DNA from: JALZOC01 sp031361295
GTDB taxonomy: Bacteria; Acidobacteriota; Vicinamibacteria; Vicinamibacterales; 2-12-FULL-66-21
Assembly: GCA_031361295.1 (NCBI GenBank)
Contig: JANMCN010000156.1
Span: 1-64,000, forward strand
DNA length: 64,000 bases
Direction of reading: 5' to 3'
The position numbers and the translations under genes are program-made. Below, one piece after another: positions 34,712 to 43,665 of the stretch. Under the pieces are notes generated by a model. The model made no database searches, had not been told where the DNA came from, and saw only the letters and a program-made list of their open reading frames with translations. Every line of letters begins with the position of its first letter. Position 1 is the stretch's first letter.

Positions 34712-35797
34712 ATGAAGAATGCGCGCACGCTGCTCGTCCTGGTCTTCGGCGCGTTCACGGTCGCGGGGACCGGGGCCCTGGACAAAACGAGCGTCAGCTA
34801 CCCAGCACAGCCCGGCGCCGGACACGGCCGCCGCGTCGTCCTGCTCGCCGGCGATGAGGAGTACCGCAGCGAAGAAGGGCTGCCCATGCTCGCCAAGATC
34901 CTCAGCCAGCGCCACGGATTCAGCTGCACCGTGCTGTTCTCCGTCGCCGCCGACGGCACGATCGATCCGAAGAACTCCACGTCGCTGTCGGATCCCTCCG
35001 CGCTCGACACCGCTGACGCCGTGGTGATGCTGCTCCGTTTCCGCACGTGGCCCGACGAGACGATGGCCAAGTTCGACAGGCTCCTGAAAGCGGGGAAGCC
35101 GATCGTCGCGCTTCGCACGAGCACGCATGCCTTCAACGGCTTCCCGAAGGGCAGCCCGTGGGAGTCGTGGAACTACAACAACGCGGGAGGATTCGGGAAG
35201 CGCGTCCTCGGGGAGACATGGCTGACACACTGGGGCCGGCACAAATCGGAAGCCACGCGAGGCGCGATCGAGCCCTCGCAGCGCAGCCACCCCCTGCTGC
35301 GGGGCATCACGACAATCTTTGGCGATACGGATGTGTACGAAGCGTATCCGCCGCCGGATGCGACGGTGCTGGTGCGCGGCATCGTCCTGAACGGCATGAC
35401 GCGTGAGGCGCCACCCGCCGCGTACCGCAAACCGCGCTCGACGGACAAGCAGGAGCAGGACGTCAACGATCCCGCGATGCCGGTCGTCTGGACTCGCGTG
35501 AACACGAACGAGACCGGCGCGTCGAATCGCATCCTGACGACGACCATGGGATCGGCGACCGATCTCGAGGACGAAGGTCTCCGCCGGCTCGTCGTGAACG
35601 GCGTGTACTGGGGGCTCGGCCTCGACGTGCCGTCCCGGGCGGACGTCACGCCCGTCGACGAGTACCACCCCTCGTTCTATGGGTTCGACGGTTTCCGGAA
35701 GGGCCTCCGCGCCACGGATTTCGAGCTGGGCAAGACCGTCCCCGGGGAGCCGCTGCCGAAGCCTGCCTCGGAATCGAAAGGCGCGGGCATCCGATAA
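34712..35797 (+). CDS. Exported ThuA-domain protein
   Basis: A 361-residue protein with a signal peptide (1-23) and a ThuA-like trehalose-utilisation/glutamine-amidotransferase fold. Visible segments are VVLLAGDEEYRSEEGLPML (about 42), ADAVVMLLRFRTWPDE, KPIVALRTSTHAFNGFP with the conserved histidine, and a C-terminal LVVNGVYWGLGLDVP. Proteins of this type are abundant in Planctomycetes, Verrucomicrobia and Acidobacteria and linked to extracellular sugar metabolism, but their reaction is mostly unknown. ATG 34712 precedes the signal peptide; the frame is open to 34664. Confidence 0.82.
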   Translation: MKNARTLLVLVFGAFTVAGTGALDKTSVSYPAQPGAGHGRRVVLLAGDEEYRSEEGLPMLAKILSQRHGFSCTVLFSVAADGTIDPKNSTSLSDPSALDTADAVVMLLRFRTWPDETMAKFDRLLKAGKPIVALRTSTHAFNGFPKGSPWESWNYNNAGGFGKRVLGETWLTHWGRHKSEATRGAIEPSQRSHPLLRGITTIFGDTDVYEAYPPPDATVLVRGIVLNGMTREAPPAAYRKPRSTDKQEQDVNDPAMPVVWTRVNTNETGASNRILTTTMGSATDLEDEGLRRLVVNGVYWGLGLDVPSRADVTPVDEYHPSFYGFDGFRKGLRATDFELGKTVPGEPLPKPASESKGAGIR

Positions 35798-35852
35798 CTC
35801 CCTCGCACTCGAGCCTCGCGTTGAAGGACGAGCGCTTCAGCACCCGTGACAC

Positions 35853-36737
35853 GTGCCTGTGACGACGATTCCTGAATGGGTCGAGCCTATGGCGGCCACG
35901 CTGACCGCGAAGCGGTTCACCGGCCCTGACTGGATCTTCGAGCGAAAGCTCGATGGCGTCCGCATGCTCGCCTTCAAGGACGGTTCGCGGGTTCGCCTCC
36001 TGTCGCGCAATCGTCTCGCTCAGAATGCCGCCTACCCGTCGGTGGTCGCCGCCGTCGAGGCTCTGCCCGTGCGCGACGTGATCCTCGACGGCGAAGCGAC
36101 CGGTGTGTGGAGAGCGCAGGGGAGAGTCGCCTATCACGTGTTCGATGTCCTCTGGCTCAACGGCGAAGACGTCACCGGGTCGCCGCTTTCGCGGCGGCAA
36201 CAGCTGTTGTCGGAACTGCCGCTTCGGGCGCCGCTGCGCCGCGTCGCCGCGGTGACCGACGCGGAGCCGTGGGAACGCGCGTGCCGTGAGGGGTGGGAAG
36301 GGGTGATCGCGAAGCGCCGCGACTCGCTGTACGAGCACCGACGATCTCCGCACTGGCTGAAGATGAAGTGCGAGGCCACGCAGGAGCTCGTCGTCGGCGG
36401 CTTCACGGATCCCCAGGGCGGACGGGTCGGGTTCGGAGCGCTGCTGGTCGGCTACTTCGACGGAGGGGCGTTCGTCTACGCCGGCAAGGTCGGCACGGGG
36501 TTCGACACGAAGCTCCTCCTCGAGCTCCGGAGGCGTTTCGACGCGATCGAGGTTCCGAAGCCGCCGTTCACGCGGGCGGTGGGACTGCCGCGCCTGCGGG
36601 CGCACTGGGTGCTTCCGGAGGTCGTCGTTCAGGTCGCATTCATCGAGTGGACGGTGCACGGCAAGCTGCGGCACTCGCGCCTGCTCGGACTCCGGACGGA
36701 CAAGTCCCCGACTGACGTGGTCAGGGAAACGCCGTGA
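35853..36737 (+). CDS. ATP-dependent DNA ligase (LigD ligase domain)
   Basis: A 294-residue stand-alone ligase equivalent to the ligase domain of LigD. The adenylation lysine K32 is in ERKLDGVRM. Motif III-like VILDGEATG, motif IV EGVIAKRRDS and motif V HWLKMKC follow, then an OB fold (about 185-285) with FVYAGKVGTGFD. It seals nicks or breaks in non-homologous end joining. GTG 35853 is the start; GTG 35859 is possible. Its TGA overlaps the GTG of the following polymerase gene, so LigD is split into two coupled genes. No phosphoesterase domain is present. Confidence 0.9.
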   Translation: MPVTTIPEWVEPMAATLTAKRFTGPDWIFERKLDGVRMLAFKDGSRVRLLSRNRLAQNAAYPSVVAAVEALPVRDVILDGEATGVWRAQGRVAYHVFDVLWLNGEDVTGSPLSRRQQLLSELPLRAPLRRVAAVTDAEPWERACREGWEGVIAKRRDSLYEHRRSPHWLKMKCEATQELVVGGFTDPQGGRVGFGALLVGYFDGGAFVYAGKVGTGFDTKLLLELRRRFDAIEVPKPPFTRAVGLPRLRAHWVLPEVVVQVAFIEWTVHGKLRHSRLLGLRTDKSPTDVVRETP

Positions 36738-37606
36738 TCACGCATCCCGAAAAGGTCCTCTTCCCGCCTGCAGGCGGAGAGGCGGCGATCACCAAAGGGG
36801 AGCTTGCCGCCTACTACGAGGCCATCGCGCCGCTGATCGTTCCGCACATCAGCGGCCGCCCGGTCACCATGGAACGGTATCCGGCGGGGATTGGCGCACC
36901 AGGGTTCATCCAGAAGGACGTATCCAGGGGATTTCCGAAGTGGCTCGAACGGGTCGAGGTGCCGAAGAAAGGGGGCACTGTCCACCATCCCCTCGTCTCC
37001 GATGCACGCTCGCTGCTCTGGGTGACGAACCAGAACAGCATTACGCCCCACGTCTGGACCTCGCGAGCGCCTGACTTGCACCATCCGGACCTGTGTGTCT
37101 TCGACCTCGATCCGGCGGTGGAGGAACCCGGCGTGCTCCGCGCCGCTGCGCTCGCGCTTCGTGACGTGCTCGACGAGCTCGGGCTACCGAGCTGGGTCAA
37201 GACGTCCGGTTCGAAGGGGTTCCACATCGTGGTCCCGCTCGACCGCAAGAGCGACTTCGGGGAAGTATCGAAGTTTGCGCATGCCGTCGCGGCGCAGCTG
37301 GTCCTGCGGGATCCGACGCACCTCACGCAAGAGTTCCATAAAGTCGATCGCGGGGGGCGTATCCTCGTGGACACGGCCCGTAACGGCTACGGCGCGACGT
37401 TCGCCGCGCCGTATGCCGTCCGCGCCCGGGCGGGTGCACCCGTCTCGGCGCCGTGCACGTGGGCCGAGATCGAACGTGGAGATGTCGCGCCGCAAACCTT
37501 CACGCTCCGGAACATGGAGGCACGCGTCGCGCAGGTGGGTGATCTCTGGAAGGACATGCGACGGCGGCGGCGGTCGCTCCGCCGCGCGCTCGCCCGGATC
37601 TCCTGA
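36734..37606 (+). CDS. LigD-type primase-polymerase
   Basis: A 290-residue polymerase domain of LigD (AEP primase-polymerase superfamily). Metal-binding D124 and D126 are in VFDLDPA. The nucleotide-binding segment KTSGSKGFHIVVPL follows (about 157), then the third acidic region GRILVDTARNGYGATF. It adds nucleotides at broken ends during end joining. GTG 36734 overlaps the stop of the ligase gene, giving translational coupling. No Ku gene is in the window, so a complete pathway cannot be shown here. Confidence 0.92.
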   Translation: MITHPEKVLFPPAGGEAAITKGELAAYYEAIAPLIVPHISGRPVTMERYPAGIGAPGFIQKDVSRGFPKWLERVEVPKKGGTVHHPLVSDARSLLWVTNQNSITPHVWTSRAPDLHHPDLCVFDLDPAVEEPGVLRAAALALRDVLDELGLPSWVKTSGSKGFHIVVPLDRKSDFGEVSKFAHAVAAQLVLRDPTHLTQEFHKVDRGGRILVDTARNGYGATFAAPYAVRARAGAPVSAPCTWAEIERGDVAPQTFTLRNMEARVAQVGDLWKDMRRRRRSLRRALARIS

Positions 37607-37655
37607 CAGGGCCGCTGGCTTCCGGTAACTCGCTGATCTGATCGAGGGGGCGCGT

Positions 37656-38486
37656 ATGAACGCCGTGTGGATCCCCGTCGCGCTCGTTCTGCTGACCTTG
37701 TCAGCCTCTCCTGCCGCCGTCGCGCCGCAGTCCATAGCCCCGCCCTCAACCGCCGCGCTCACGAAGACGGACATGGAGCGCTTCCTCAGGACGGCGAAGA
37801 TCGTCCGACAGAGGGACATTGCGAAAGGGGTCACCGGCCCGCTTCGACTCACCCTCAGGGACGGCACCCTGGAGCACGATGCGGCCTTCTCAGCGGTCGA
37901 CGAACATCTGTCCGTCATGAAATTTGCGAATGGCGGCACGGAGATCGACTTCGTCGACTCCTACCGGTACACACTCGCCGCGTACAAGCTCGCCGAATCG
38001 CTGAACCTCGACACCATGATGCCGGTCACGGTCGAGCGCGCCTGGAACCTGAAGCCGGGCGCGCTCAGCTGGTGGGTGGACGCGCGCTGGGACGAGGGAG
38101 CCCGGCTGAAACAGCACCTCGAACCGCCGGATCCCGACGCCTGGAACAAGCAGATGCACCGGATGCGCGTGTTCACGGCGCTCGTCGCCGACACGGACCG
38201 CAACCTCGGCAACGTCCTGATCTCGGCCGACTGGAAGCTCTGGATGATCGACTTCACGCGCGCCTTCCGCCGCACCCACAAGCTGCTCGCCCCGCAGAAC
38301 CTGACCCGCTGCGACCGCCAGCTGCTCGCCGTCCTGCGGACGCTCAAACAGGACGACGTGGAGGCGGCGACCAAACCGTACCTGGGTCGAACGGACGTGG
38401 AATCCATCATGGCGCGACGCGATCTGATCGTCGCGCTCTTCGAGAAGCGCGTCGCCGAAAGGGGCGAGGCGGCCGTGCTGTACTAG
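37656..38486 (+). CDS. Exported protein with atypical kinase-fold signature
   Basis: A 276-residue protein with a cleavable-looking signal peptide (1-24). Residues 85-205 carry kinase-like elements: VMKFANG (K89), an N-lobe segment YTLAAYKLAESLNLDTMMPV, then DTDRNLGNVLI and WMIDFTRAF. D181, N186 and D199 are spaced 5 and 13 residues apart, like D166, N171 and D184 of protein kinase A. The surrounding sequence resembles HipA or FAM20-type small-molecule or protein kinases. Activity outside the cytoplasm would be unusual because ATP is scarce there. GAGGGGG lies 8 nt before ATG 37656. Family assignment is inference. Confidence 0.6.
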   Translation: MNAVWIPVALVLLTLSASPAAVAPQSIAPPSTAALTKTDMERFLRTAKIVRQRDIAKGVTGPLRLTLRDGTLEHDAAFSAVDEHLSVMKFANGGTEIDFVDSYRYTLAAYKLAESLNLDTMMPVTVERAWNLKPGALSWWVDARWDEGARLKQHLEPPDPDAWNKQMHRMRVFTALVADTDRNLGNVLISADWKLWMIDFTRAFRRTHKLLAPQNLTRCDRQLLAVLRTLKQDDVEAATKPYLGRTDVESIMARRDLIVALFEKRVAERGEAAVLY

Positions 38487-38532
38487 CAGCCGCACCGGCC
38501 GGACGCCGCTCCGATTCAGGGAGCGCCGGCCG

Positions 38533-41004
38533 CTAGGCTTCCCACCGCAGGGCAATCGCGGGATCGACGCGCGCCGCGCGCGCGGCCGGGATGTAGCTCG
38601 CGAGCAGGGCGGTGGCCGCAAGACCCATCGAGACCGCCACGTAGGTGACCGGATCCATCGGGCTGACGCCAAAGAGCAGCGTCGACATCACCCTCGTCAG
38701 GCCGGCGGCGGCGGCAATCCCCGCGGCGATCCCGATGACGGCGAGCCACAGGCCCTGACGCAGGAAGAGGCCCGTGACATCCCGCGCCGCGGCGCCGAGC
38801 GCAATCCGGATTCCGATCTCGCGGGTCCGCTGCGTCGCCACGTACGAGATGACGCCGTAGATACCGACCACCCCGAGCAGCAGGGCTACGCCGGCGGCGA
38901 TCGCGAGCATCACCAGCATGAAGGAGGTCTGCGCCATCGACTGGGCACGCAGCTGCTCCACGGTGCGCACTCCGGCCACCGGAAGATTGGCATTCACCGA
39001 CCACACAGCCTGCTGGATTTCCTTCAGCAGCGTCGGGGAGCCCGCCCGTTCCGTCCGGACCGCATAGCCCATCGTCCGCTGCACCAGCAGCGGCTCGTCC
39101 CAGAAGTCCTTCATCATCATCGGCCAGTACATGATGGCCGGCGCGGGCTGCGCCACGCCGTTGTCGCGTGCGTCGGCGACCACACCGACGATCGTCCGCC
39201 AGGGGTTCTTGGGATTCTGGCGGATCCGCCGCCCCACGGCTGCGTCGGGGGCCTTCCAGTATTCGCGCGCAAAGTTTTCGGTCACGACGACCACCGGCGC
39301 CTGCGTATACACGTCCGTCCAGGAGATCACCCGGCCGGCAAGCAGGCGATTTCCCATCGCGGCGAAATAGCCTTCCCCGATCCATTTGAATCTCCGCAGC
39401 GGCGGCAGCCGGCCGCCGGGGCCGGGAAAGTCCTCGACAAAAATGGGATCGCTGCTGTCGTTGCCGTCCATCGTGATCGACGTGGAAAGACCGACGGCTT
39501 TGACCCCCGCAATCTGTGCGATGCGCCGGGCGATCTGTTCGTGCGTCCTCGCCGCCTGTTCCTTGTCCGCCACGAGCGACTCAGGGATCGAGACCCTCAG
39601 GGTCAGGATCTGTTCCGGCTGCGTGAATCCCGGATCGACGCGACGCATCGCCTGGAACGTGCGCATCATCAGGCCCGATCCGACGAGGAGCACGACGGCC
39701 AGCGCGACCTCGGCGACGACGAGCGTGTTGCGCGCGCGGTGGCGCGCTCGACCGTCGCTCGACGCGCGTCCGCCTTCCTTCAGCGACGACGCGAGCTGCG
39801 GGCTGGTGAATTTCAGCACCGGAAGCAGGCCGAAGAGCAGCCCGGCGACGAGGGAGATCGCCACCGTGAAGGCCAGGACCGTCGGATCGATGCGGATCTC
39901 GTCCACGCGCGGCAGGCCTTCCGGGGCGACGGCGATGAGCACCCGGATACCGGCCTCCGCAAGCAGCGCCCCGAGCGCTCCGCCGGCGAACGCAAGCGCC
40001 AGGCTTTCTGACAGGAGTTCCCAGCTGATGCGGGCTCGGCTCGCACCGAGCGCCGCGTGGATCGCCAGTTCCTGCTGACGGCCTTCCGCGCGGACCAGGA
40101 ACAGATTCGCCACGTTGGCGCACGCGATGAGCAGGACGATTCCGACGGTCCCGAGCAGCACCCACAACGTGCGGCCGATGTCGCCGACCACGTCGACCGC
40201 CAGCGGGCGGACGTTGGGGCCCATCCGGACTTCGTCGAACATCTGCCGCGTAAATCCGTTCGGCAGGGGGAACCGCTCCACCACGAGCGGCAGCATCCGC
40301 GCGACATCGGCGTTTGCCTGGGCCAGCGTGGCGCCCGGCTTCAGCCTCGCGAGCCCCTGGTAGCTGAAGTTCCCGACGAAGACCTTGGACCGATCGATCT
40401 GCAACGGCACCACGATTTGAGGAGTGCTGTTGAGGAACCTGAAGCCGGCAGACAGCACGCCGATGATGTCGCGCGGCGTACCGTCGACGACGAGCGAGCG
40501 GCCGAGCACCGCGGGATCGCCGCCCATGGTCCGCTCCCAGTACCCGTGTGTGAGCAGCACGCGCGCCGGGGCCGACGGCGTATCGTCGGCCTTCGTGAAC
40601 GTCCGCCCCAGCACCGGCTGCACGCGCAGCGCCGCGAGCGTGCCATCGGTCACGAACAGCGCCTCGAGGCGCTCCGGCTCCCCGATTCCCGTGACCGACA
40701 CCGAGCCGTTGTCCCACAACCCGAAGTCCTGGAACACACGGCCCTCTTCACGGTAGGTGAAGTAGGTGGCGGGTGACTGGTTCATGACCGGGATGTTCAT
40801 GCCAGGCGCCGCGTGCCACACGCCGACCAGGCGGTCGGCGTCCGGATAGGGCAGGGGCTTCAGCAGCACCCCGTTGACCACGCTGAAAATGGCGGTGTTC
40901 GCGCCAATCCCGAGGCCAAGGGTAAGGACCGCGACGACGGAGAACACCGGCGCCCGTAGCAGGCGCCTGAGAGTGCGATCGACGCGCGAGGACATCCGGG
41001 ACAT
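38533..41004 (-). CDS. ADOP-family FtsX/MacB-like permease
   Basis: An 823-residue duplicated permease. It has two repeats of a MacB periplasmic core followed by FtsX-type membrane domains, about eight helices in all. It starts with RLLRAPVFSVVAVLTLGLGIGANTA in parts (about 14-38), typical of Acidobacterial Duplicated Orphan Permeases. The first FtsX block lies near 280-400, and a second periplasmic core with IVGVVADARDNGV near 600. It ends EIGIRIALGAAARDV, then PARAARVDPAIALRWE. No ATPase subunit or PadR regulator is adjacent. ATG 41004 has a TATACC box 5 nt upstream, suggesting a leaderless mRNA. The exported substrate is unknown. Confidence 0.93.
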   Translation of the reverse strand: MSRMSSRVDRTLRRLLRAPVFSVVAVLTLGLGIGANTAIFSVVNGVLLKPLPYPDADRLVGVWHAAPGMNIPVMNQSPATYFTYREEGRVFQDFGLWDNGSVSVTGIGEPERLEALFVTDGTLAALRVQPVLGRTFTKADDTPSAPARVLLTHGYWERTMGGDPAVLGRSLVVDGTPRDIIGVLSAGFRFLNSTPQIVVPLQIDRSKVFVGNFSYQGLARLKPGATLAQANADVARMLPLVVERFPLPNGFTRQMFDEVRMGPNVRPLAVDVVGDIGRTLWVLLGTVGIVLLIACANVANLFLVRAEGRQQELAIHAALGASRARISWELLSESLALAFAGGALGALLAEAGIRVLIAVAPEGLPRVDEIRIDPTVLAFTVAISLVAGLLFGLLPVLKFTSPQLASSLKEGGRASSDGRARHRARNTLVVAEVALAVVLLVGSGLMMRTFQAMRRVDPGFTQPEQILTLRVSIPESLVADKEQAARTHEQIARRIAQIAGVKAVGLSTSITMDGNDSSDPIFVEDFPGPGGRLPPLRRFKWIGEGYFAAMGNRLLAGRVISWTDVYTQAPVVVVTENFAREYWKAPDAAVGRRIRQNPKNPWRTIVGVVADARDNGVAQPAPAIMYWPMMMKDFWDEPLLVQRTMGYAVRTERAGSPTLLKEIQQAVWSVNANLPVAGVRTVEQLRAQSMAQTSFMLVMLAIAAGVALLLGVVGIYGVISYVATQRTREIGIRIALGAAARDVTGLFLRQGLWLAVIGIAAGIAAAAGLTRVMSTLLFGVSPMDPVTYVAVSMGLAATALLASYIPAARAARVDPAIALRWEA

Positions 41005-41049
41005 GCGCTGGTATACGGTCGGCGCCGGTCAGAGGTTCAGGCGGACAGC

Positions 41050-41090
41050 CCTCAGCCTTCAGCGTTCCACACTTCAGACTTCAGACTCTC
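41050..41090. repeat. Short heptamer repeat between ADOP and AIM24 genes
   Basis: ACTTCAG repeats (ACTTCAGACTTCAGACT) with neighbouring CAGCCTTCAG variants. It is a second heptanucleotide family, different in sequence from the arrays around the MFS gene but similar in style. Confidence 0.6.
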
Positions 41091-41097
41091 TTCCGTC

Positions 41098-41898
41098 TCA
41101 ACTATTGTCGCCGTCCAGCAGATCGCCGAGTCCGCCGAGGATCGAGCCTTCCTCACGCCCGCCTCGACCCGCCCTGGGGACGGCCGCGATAATCCGGTTC
41201 GCCAGGCGGCTGAGGGGAAGCGACTGAAGCCAGACGCGACCGGGGCCGGTCAGCGTCGCAAAGAAGAGGCCTTCTCCGCCGAAGAGCGCCGACTTGATCT
41301 TCCCGACGTATTGGATCTCGTAATTGACCGACGGCTGGAACGCGACGATGCACCCGGTGTCCACCCGGACGGTTTCCCCGGCGCGGAGCGTCCGTTCGTG
41401 GAGCGTGCCGCCGGCATGCACGAAGACCCACCCGTCTCCCTGCAGCCGCTGCATGATGAACCCCTCGCCGCCGAACAGGCCGACGCCGAGCTTCCGCTGG
41501 AACGCGATGCCGATCGAGACGCCCTTGGCGGCCGCCAGAAACGAATCCTTCTGCGCGATCAGTTCCCCGCCGATGTCGGCGAGCGGGATCGCGATGATCT
41601 TTCCGGGGTACGGCGCCCCGAATGCGACTTTCCGCTTCTGGCCGGACCGGTTGAGGAAGACGGTCATGAACAGCGACTCGCCGGTCAGCAGCCGCTTGCC
41701 GGCCCCCATGAGGGCGCCGAGCACACCGCCCTGCTTCTGCGACCCGTCGCCGAAGATCGTCTCCATCTCGATGCCGTCTTCCATGTACATCATCCCGCCG
41801 GCTTCGGCCACGGTGGCCTCCTGCGGGTCCAGTTCGACTTCGACATACTGCATGTCGTCGCCGAAGATCTGGTACTCGATCTCGTGCATGTCGGGCAT
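41098..41898 (-). CDS. AIM24 / TIGR00266-family protein
   Basis: A 266-residue protein of the AIM24 family, a double-stranded beta-helix trimer of unknown biochemical role. Segments MQYVEVELDPQEATVAEAGG, GESLFMTVFLN, FGAPYPGKIIAIPL, GEGFIMQRLQGDGWVFVHAGG and LFGGEGLFFATLTGPG (each within 21 residues) span the domain. A glycine-rich tail follows residue 245. ATG 41898 has an AAAGGA stretch about 12 nt upstream. The preceding 7-mer repeats separate it from the ADOP gene. Confidence 0.92.
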   Translation of the reverse strand: MPDMHEIEYQIFGDDMQYVEVELDPQEATVAEAGGMMYMEDGIEMETIFGDGSQKQGGVLGALMGAGKRLLTGESLFMTVFLNRSGQKRKVAFGAPYPGKIIAIPLADIGGELIAQKDSFLAAAKGVSIGIAFQRKLGVGLFGGEGFIMQRLQGDGWVFVHAGGTLHERTLRAGETVRVDTGCIVAFQPSVNYEIQYVGKIKSALFGGEGLFFATLTGPGRVWLQSLPLSRLANRIIAAVPRAGRGGREEGSILGGLGDLLDGDNS

Positions 41899-42039
41899 CG
41901 GCGTGGGCGTCCTTTCGGGAACTGCAAGTGGTCGGAGCGCTGACAGATTCTACGATGCGTTACACAAACGGGTTCCGCAGCGGGTTGCAGGGTACGGCCG
42001 GTTTGCCGGTCGAGGCGCGCGGCCGGAACGAGCGGCGGG

Positions 42040-42363
42040 TCAGGGCCGCTGACGTGCCGGACCTCGGAGCAGGTAATGGAGACCCATTCCGGCATACGCG
42101 CCGGCCAGCGGGAAAACCATCACAATCAGCATCGACGCCGACCCGGCTGACGGCTTCGCGACGAAGGCGTGCAGCGGGATCCAGAGCCCGATGCCCAAGG
42201 CCCACAGCCACGGCCGGCGGGGACCGAAGAACCCGAGGATGGCGGCGAACATCAGCATCGAAAAGGCGGTGATGCCGGTGGCGTCCCACCCTGGCCGCGA
42301 ATCCACGTAGGCGATGGACAGGCCGAAGACGACGGCGGCGCAGAACAGAATGCGGTTCCGCAT
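42040..42363 (-). CDS. Small hypothetical membrane protein
   Basis: A 107-residue protein with three or four hydrophobic segments. The first is RILFCAAVVFGLSIAYVD, followed by AFSMLMFAAILGFFG, LWALGIGLWIPLHAF and LIVMVFPLAGAYAGMG. No functional motif is visible. ATG 42363 is chosen because AAGGG lies 7 nt upstream; the frame is open further upstream to 42450. It is divergent from the DUF411 gene. Confidence 0.7.
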   Translation of the reverse strand: MRNRILFCAAVVFGLSIAYVDSRPGWDATGITAFSMLMFAAILGFFGPRRPWLWALGIGLWIPLHAFVAKPSAGSASMLIVMVFPLAGAYAGMGLHYLLRGPARQRP

Positions 42364-42533
42364 CAGGACCCTTTCTGCCGCGAACGCCGCGGCGACGACC
42401 TCGGGCGCATCACGGCGCGCATGCCTTACATAGCACGCAATGCGGCACACCGCCCGGACGGCATGCGGCGGGCCCTGAAGGCGCGCGAGCTCGGCACTTT
42501 CGCGTGACGCGGATTCGACGACATAATGTTGGT

Positions 42534-42983
42534 ATGAGAAACGTCATACAGCGGGCGCTGTTGATCGGCCTCGCCGCAGCCGTCGGAACCGGCGCCGGGG
42601 CTCAGGCGCCGGTCCCGATCTCGGTCTACAAGAGCGCGACCTGCGGGTGCTGCGCGAAATGGGTGGAGCATCTCCGCGCGAGCGGATTCGCGCCGACGGC
42701 GACGAACGTCGAGAACATCACGACCGTCAAGACGAAGTACCACGTGCCGAATGCGGTCCAATCCTGCCACACCGCGCTCGTCGGCGGGTATGTCATCGAA
42801 GGGCACGTGCCGGCTTCGGACATCAGGCGACTCCTCAAGGAGCGTCCCGCGATCAGTGGTCTGGCCGTCGGCGGGATGCCTGCGGGTTCTCCCGGCATGG
42901 AAGGCCCTCCGCCGCAGCGGTACGACGTGCTGTCGTTCGACACGCAGGGGACGACCAGGGTCTACGCGACGCACGGTAACTAG
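42534..42983 (+). CDS. Exported DUF411 metal-binding protein
   Basis: A 149-residue protein with a signal peptide (1-23) and a DUF411 domain. The cysteine cluster ATCGCCAKW (residues 35-43) and the later SCHTALVGGYVIEGHVP segment supply the expected metal ligands. Family members are associated with copper or silver handling; the metal cannot be fixed here. A CATAAT -10-like box (42522-42527) ends 6 nt before the ATG, predicting a leaderless mRNA. A secreted hypothetical gene follows after 4 bp. Confidence 0.88.
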   Translation: MRNVIQRALLIGLAAAVGTGAGAQAPVPISVYKSATCGCCAKWVEHLRASGFAPTATNVENITTVKTKYHVPNAVQSCHTALVGGYVIEGHVPASDIRRLLKERPAISGLAVGGMPAGSPGMEGPPPQRYDVLSFDTQGTTRVYATHGN

Positions 42984-42987
42984 TCCG

Positions 42988-43653
42988 ATGACACACCGGG
43001 GTGGGGGCGGGCCCGGCCCGTGCGGTCACGGGCGGAGGCGCGGCGCGTCCGCGGCGCTCCTCGTGATGCTGTGGGTGCCGGCTGCGGCCGCCGTCACGGT
43101 GTCGCTCACACAGTCCGACACGCGGCGAGCCCTGCGGCTCGGGGACGGTGCGCCGGCCGCGCGGGCGGAGTTCCATGCGCCTTACATCATCAAGGTCAGG
43201 GACTCGGTCATTCACGAAATCCAGGTGCTGACGGAGTTCCGCCGCACCGTGATGGCAACCGAAGACGCCTTGAAGCGCGGCGACTGGGCGGTCGCGAAGG
43301 GGGCCAGAAGCCTCAACGGCCAGGGCATCGACGAAGTCGTGAAGCCGTGGCGCGGCAAGGTGACCCTCGTCGCCACGCTGCAGCTCGATGCGCTGCACAC
43401 GTACGTCGCCGTGCCGAACTGCGAAGTCATGATGGGCGGCATGCCGGTGGTCGCATCGCTGGATCGGCGGGCCACCCCCCGCTCCTCGCTCCCGTACTCG
43501 AGCCGGGGCACGATGACGACATCGCTCGTGGGCGCCGTGATCGAGGCGGACTTCGACTCGGCGGCGGTCGGCCAGACGTCGAGAGACGCCGTCGTCATCT
43601 GCGACGGGCGGGACGTGGCGCGGACGCCCATCGACTTCAGCCGACTCGAATAG
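42988..43653 (+). CDS. Hypothetical exported protein
   Basis: A 221-residue protein starting 4 bp after the DUF411 stop, so probably co-transcribed. It has a basic, glycine-rich N terminus, a signal-like hydrophobic segment (ASAALLVMLWVPAAAAV), and an unassigned mature domain with HAPYIIKVRDSVIHEIQVL, then WRGKVTLVATLQLDALHTYV and PNCEVMMGG. I do not recognise the family. The operon position suggests an envelope metal-stress partner, which is inference only. Confidence 0.65.
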   Translation: MTHRGGGGPGPCGHGRRRGASAALLVMLWVPAAAAVTVSLTQSDTRRALRLGDGAPAARAEFHAPYIIKVRDSVIHEIQVLTEFRRTVMATEDALKRGDWAVAKGARSLNGQGIDEVVKPWRGKVTLVATLQLDALHTYVAVPNCEVMMGGMPVVASLDRRATPRSSLPYSSRGTMTTSLVGAVIEADFDSAAVGQTSRDAVVICDGRDVARTPIDFSRLE

Positions 43654-43665
43654 CGGCGCGTCCCG

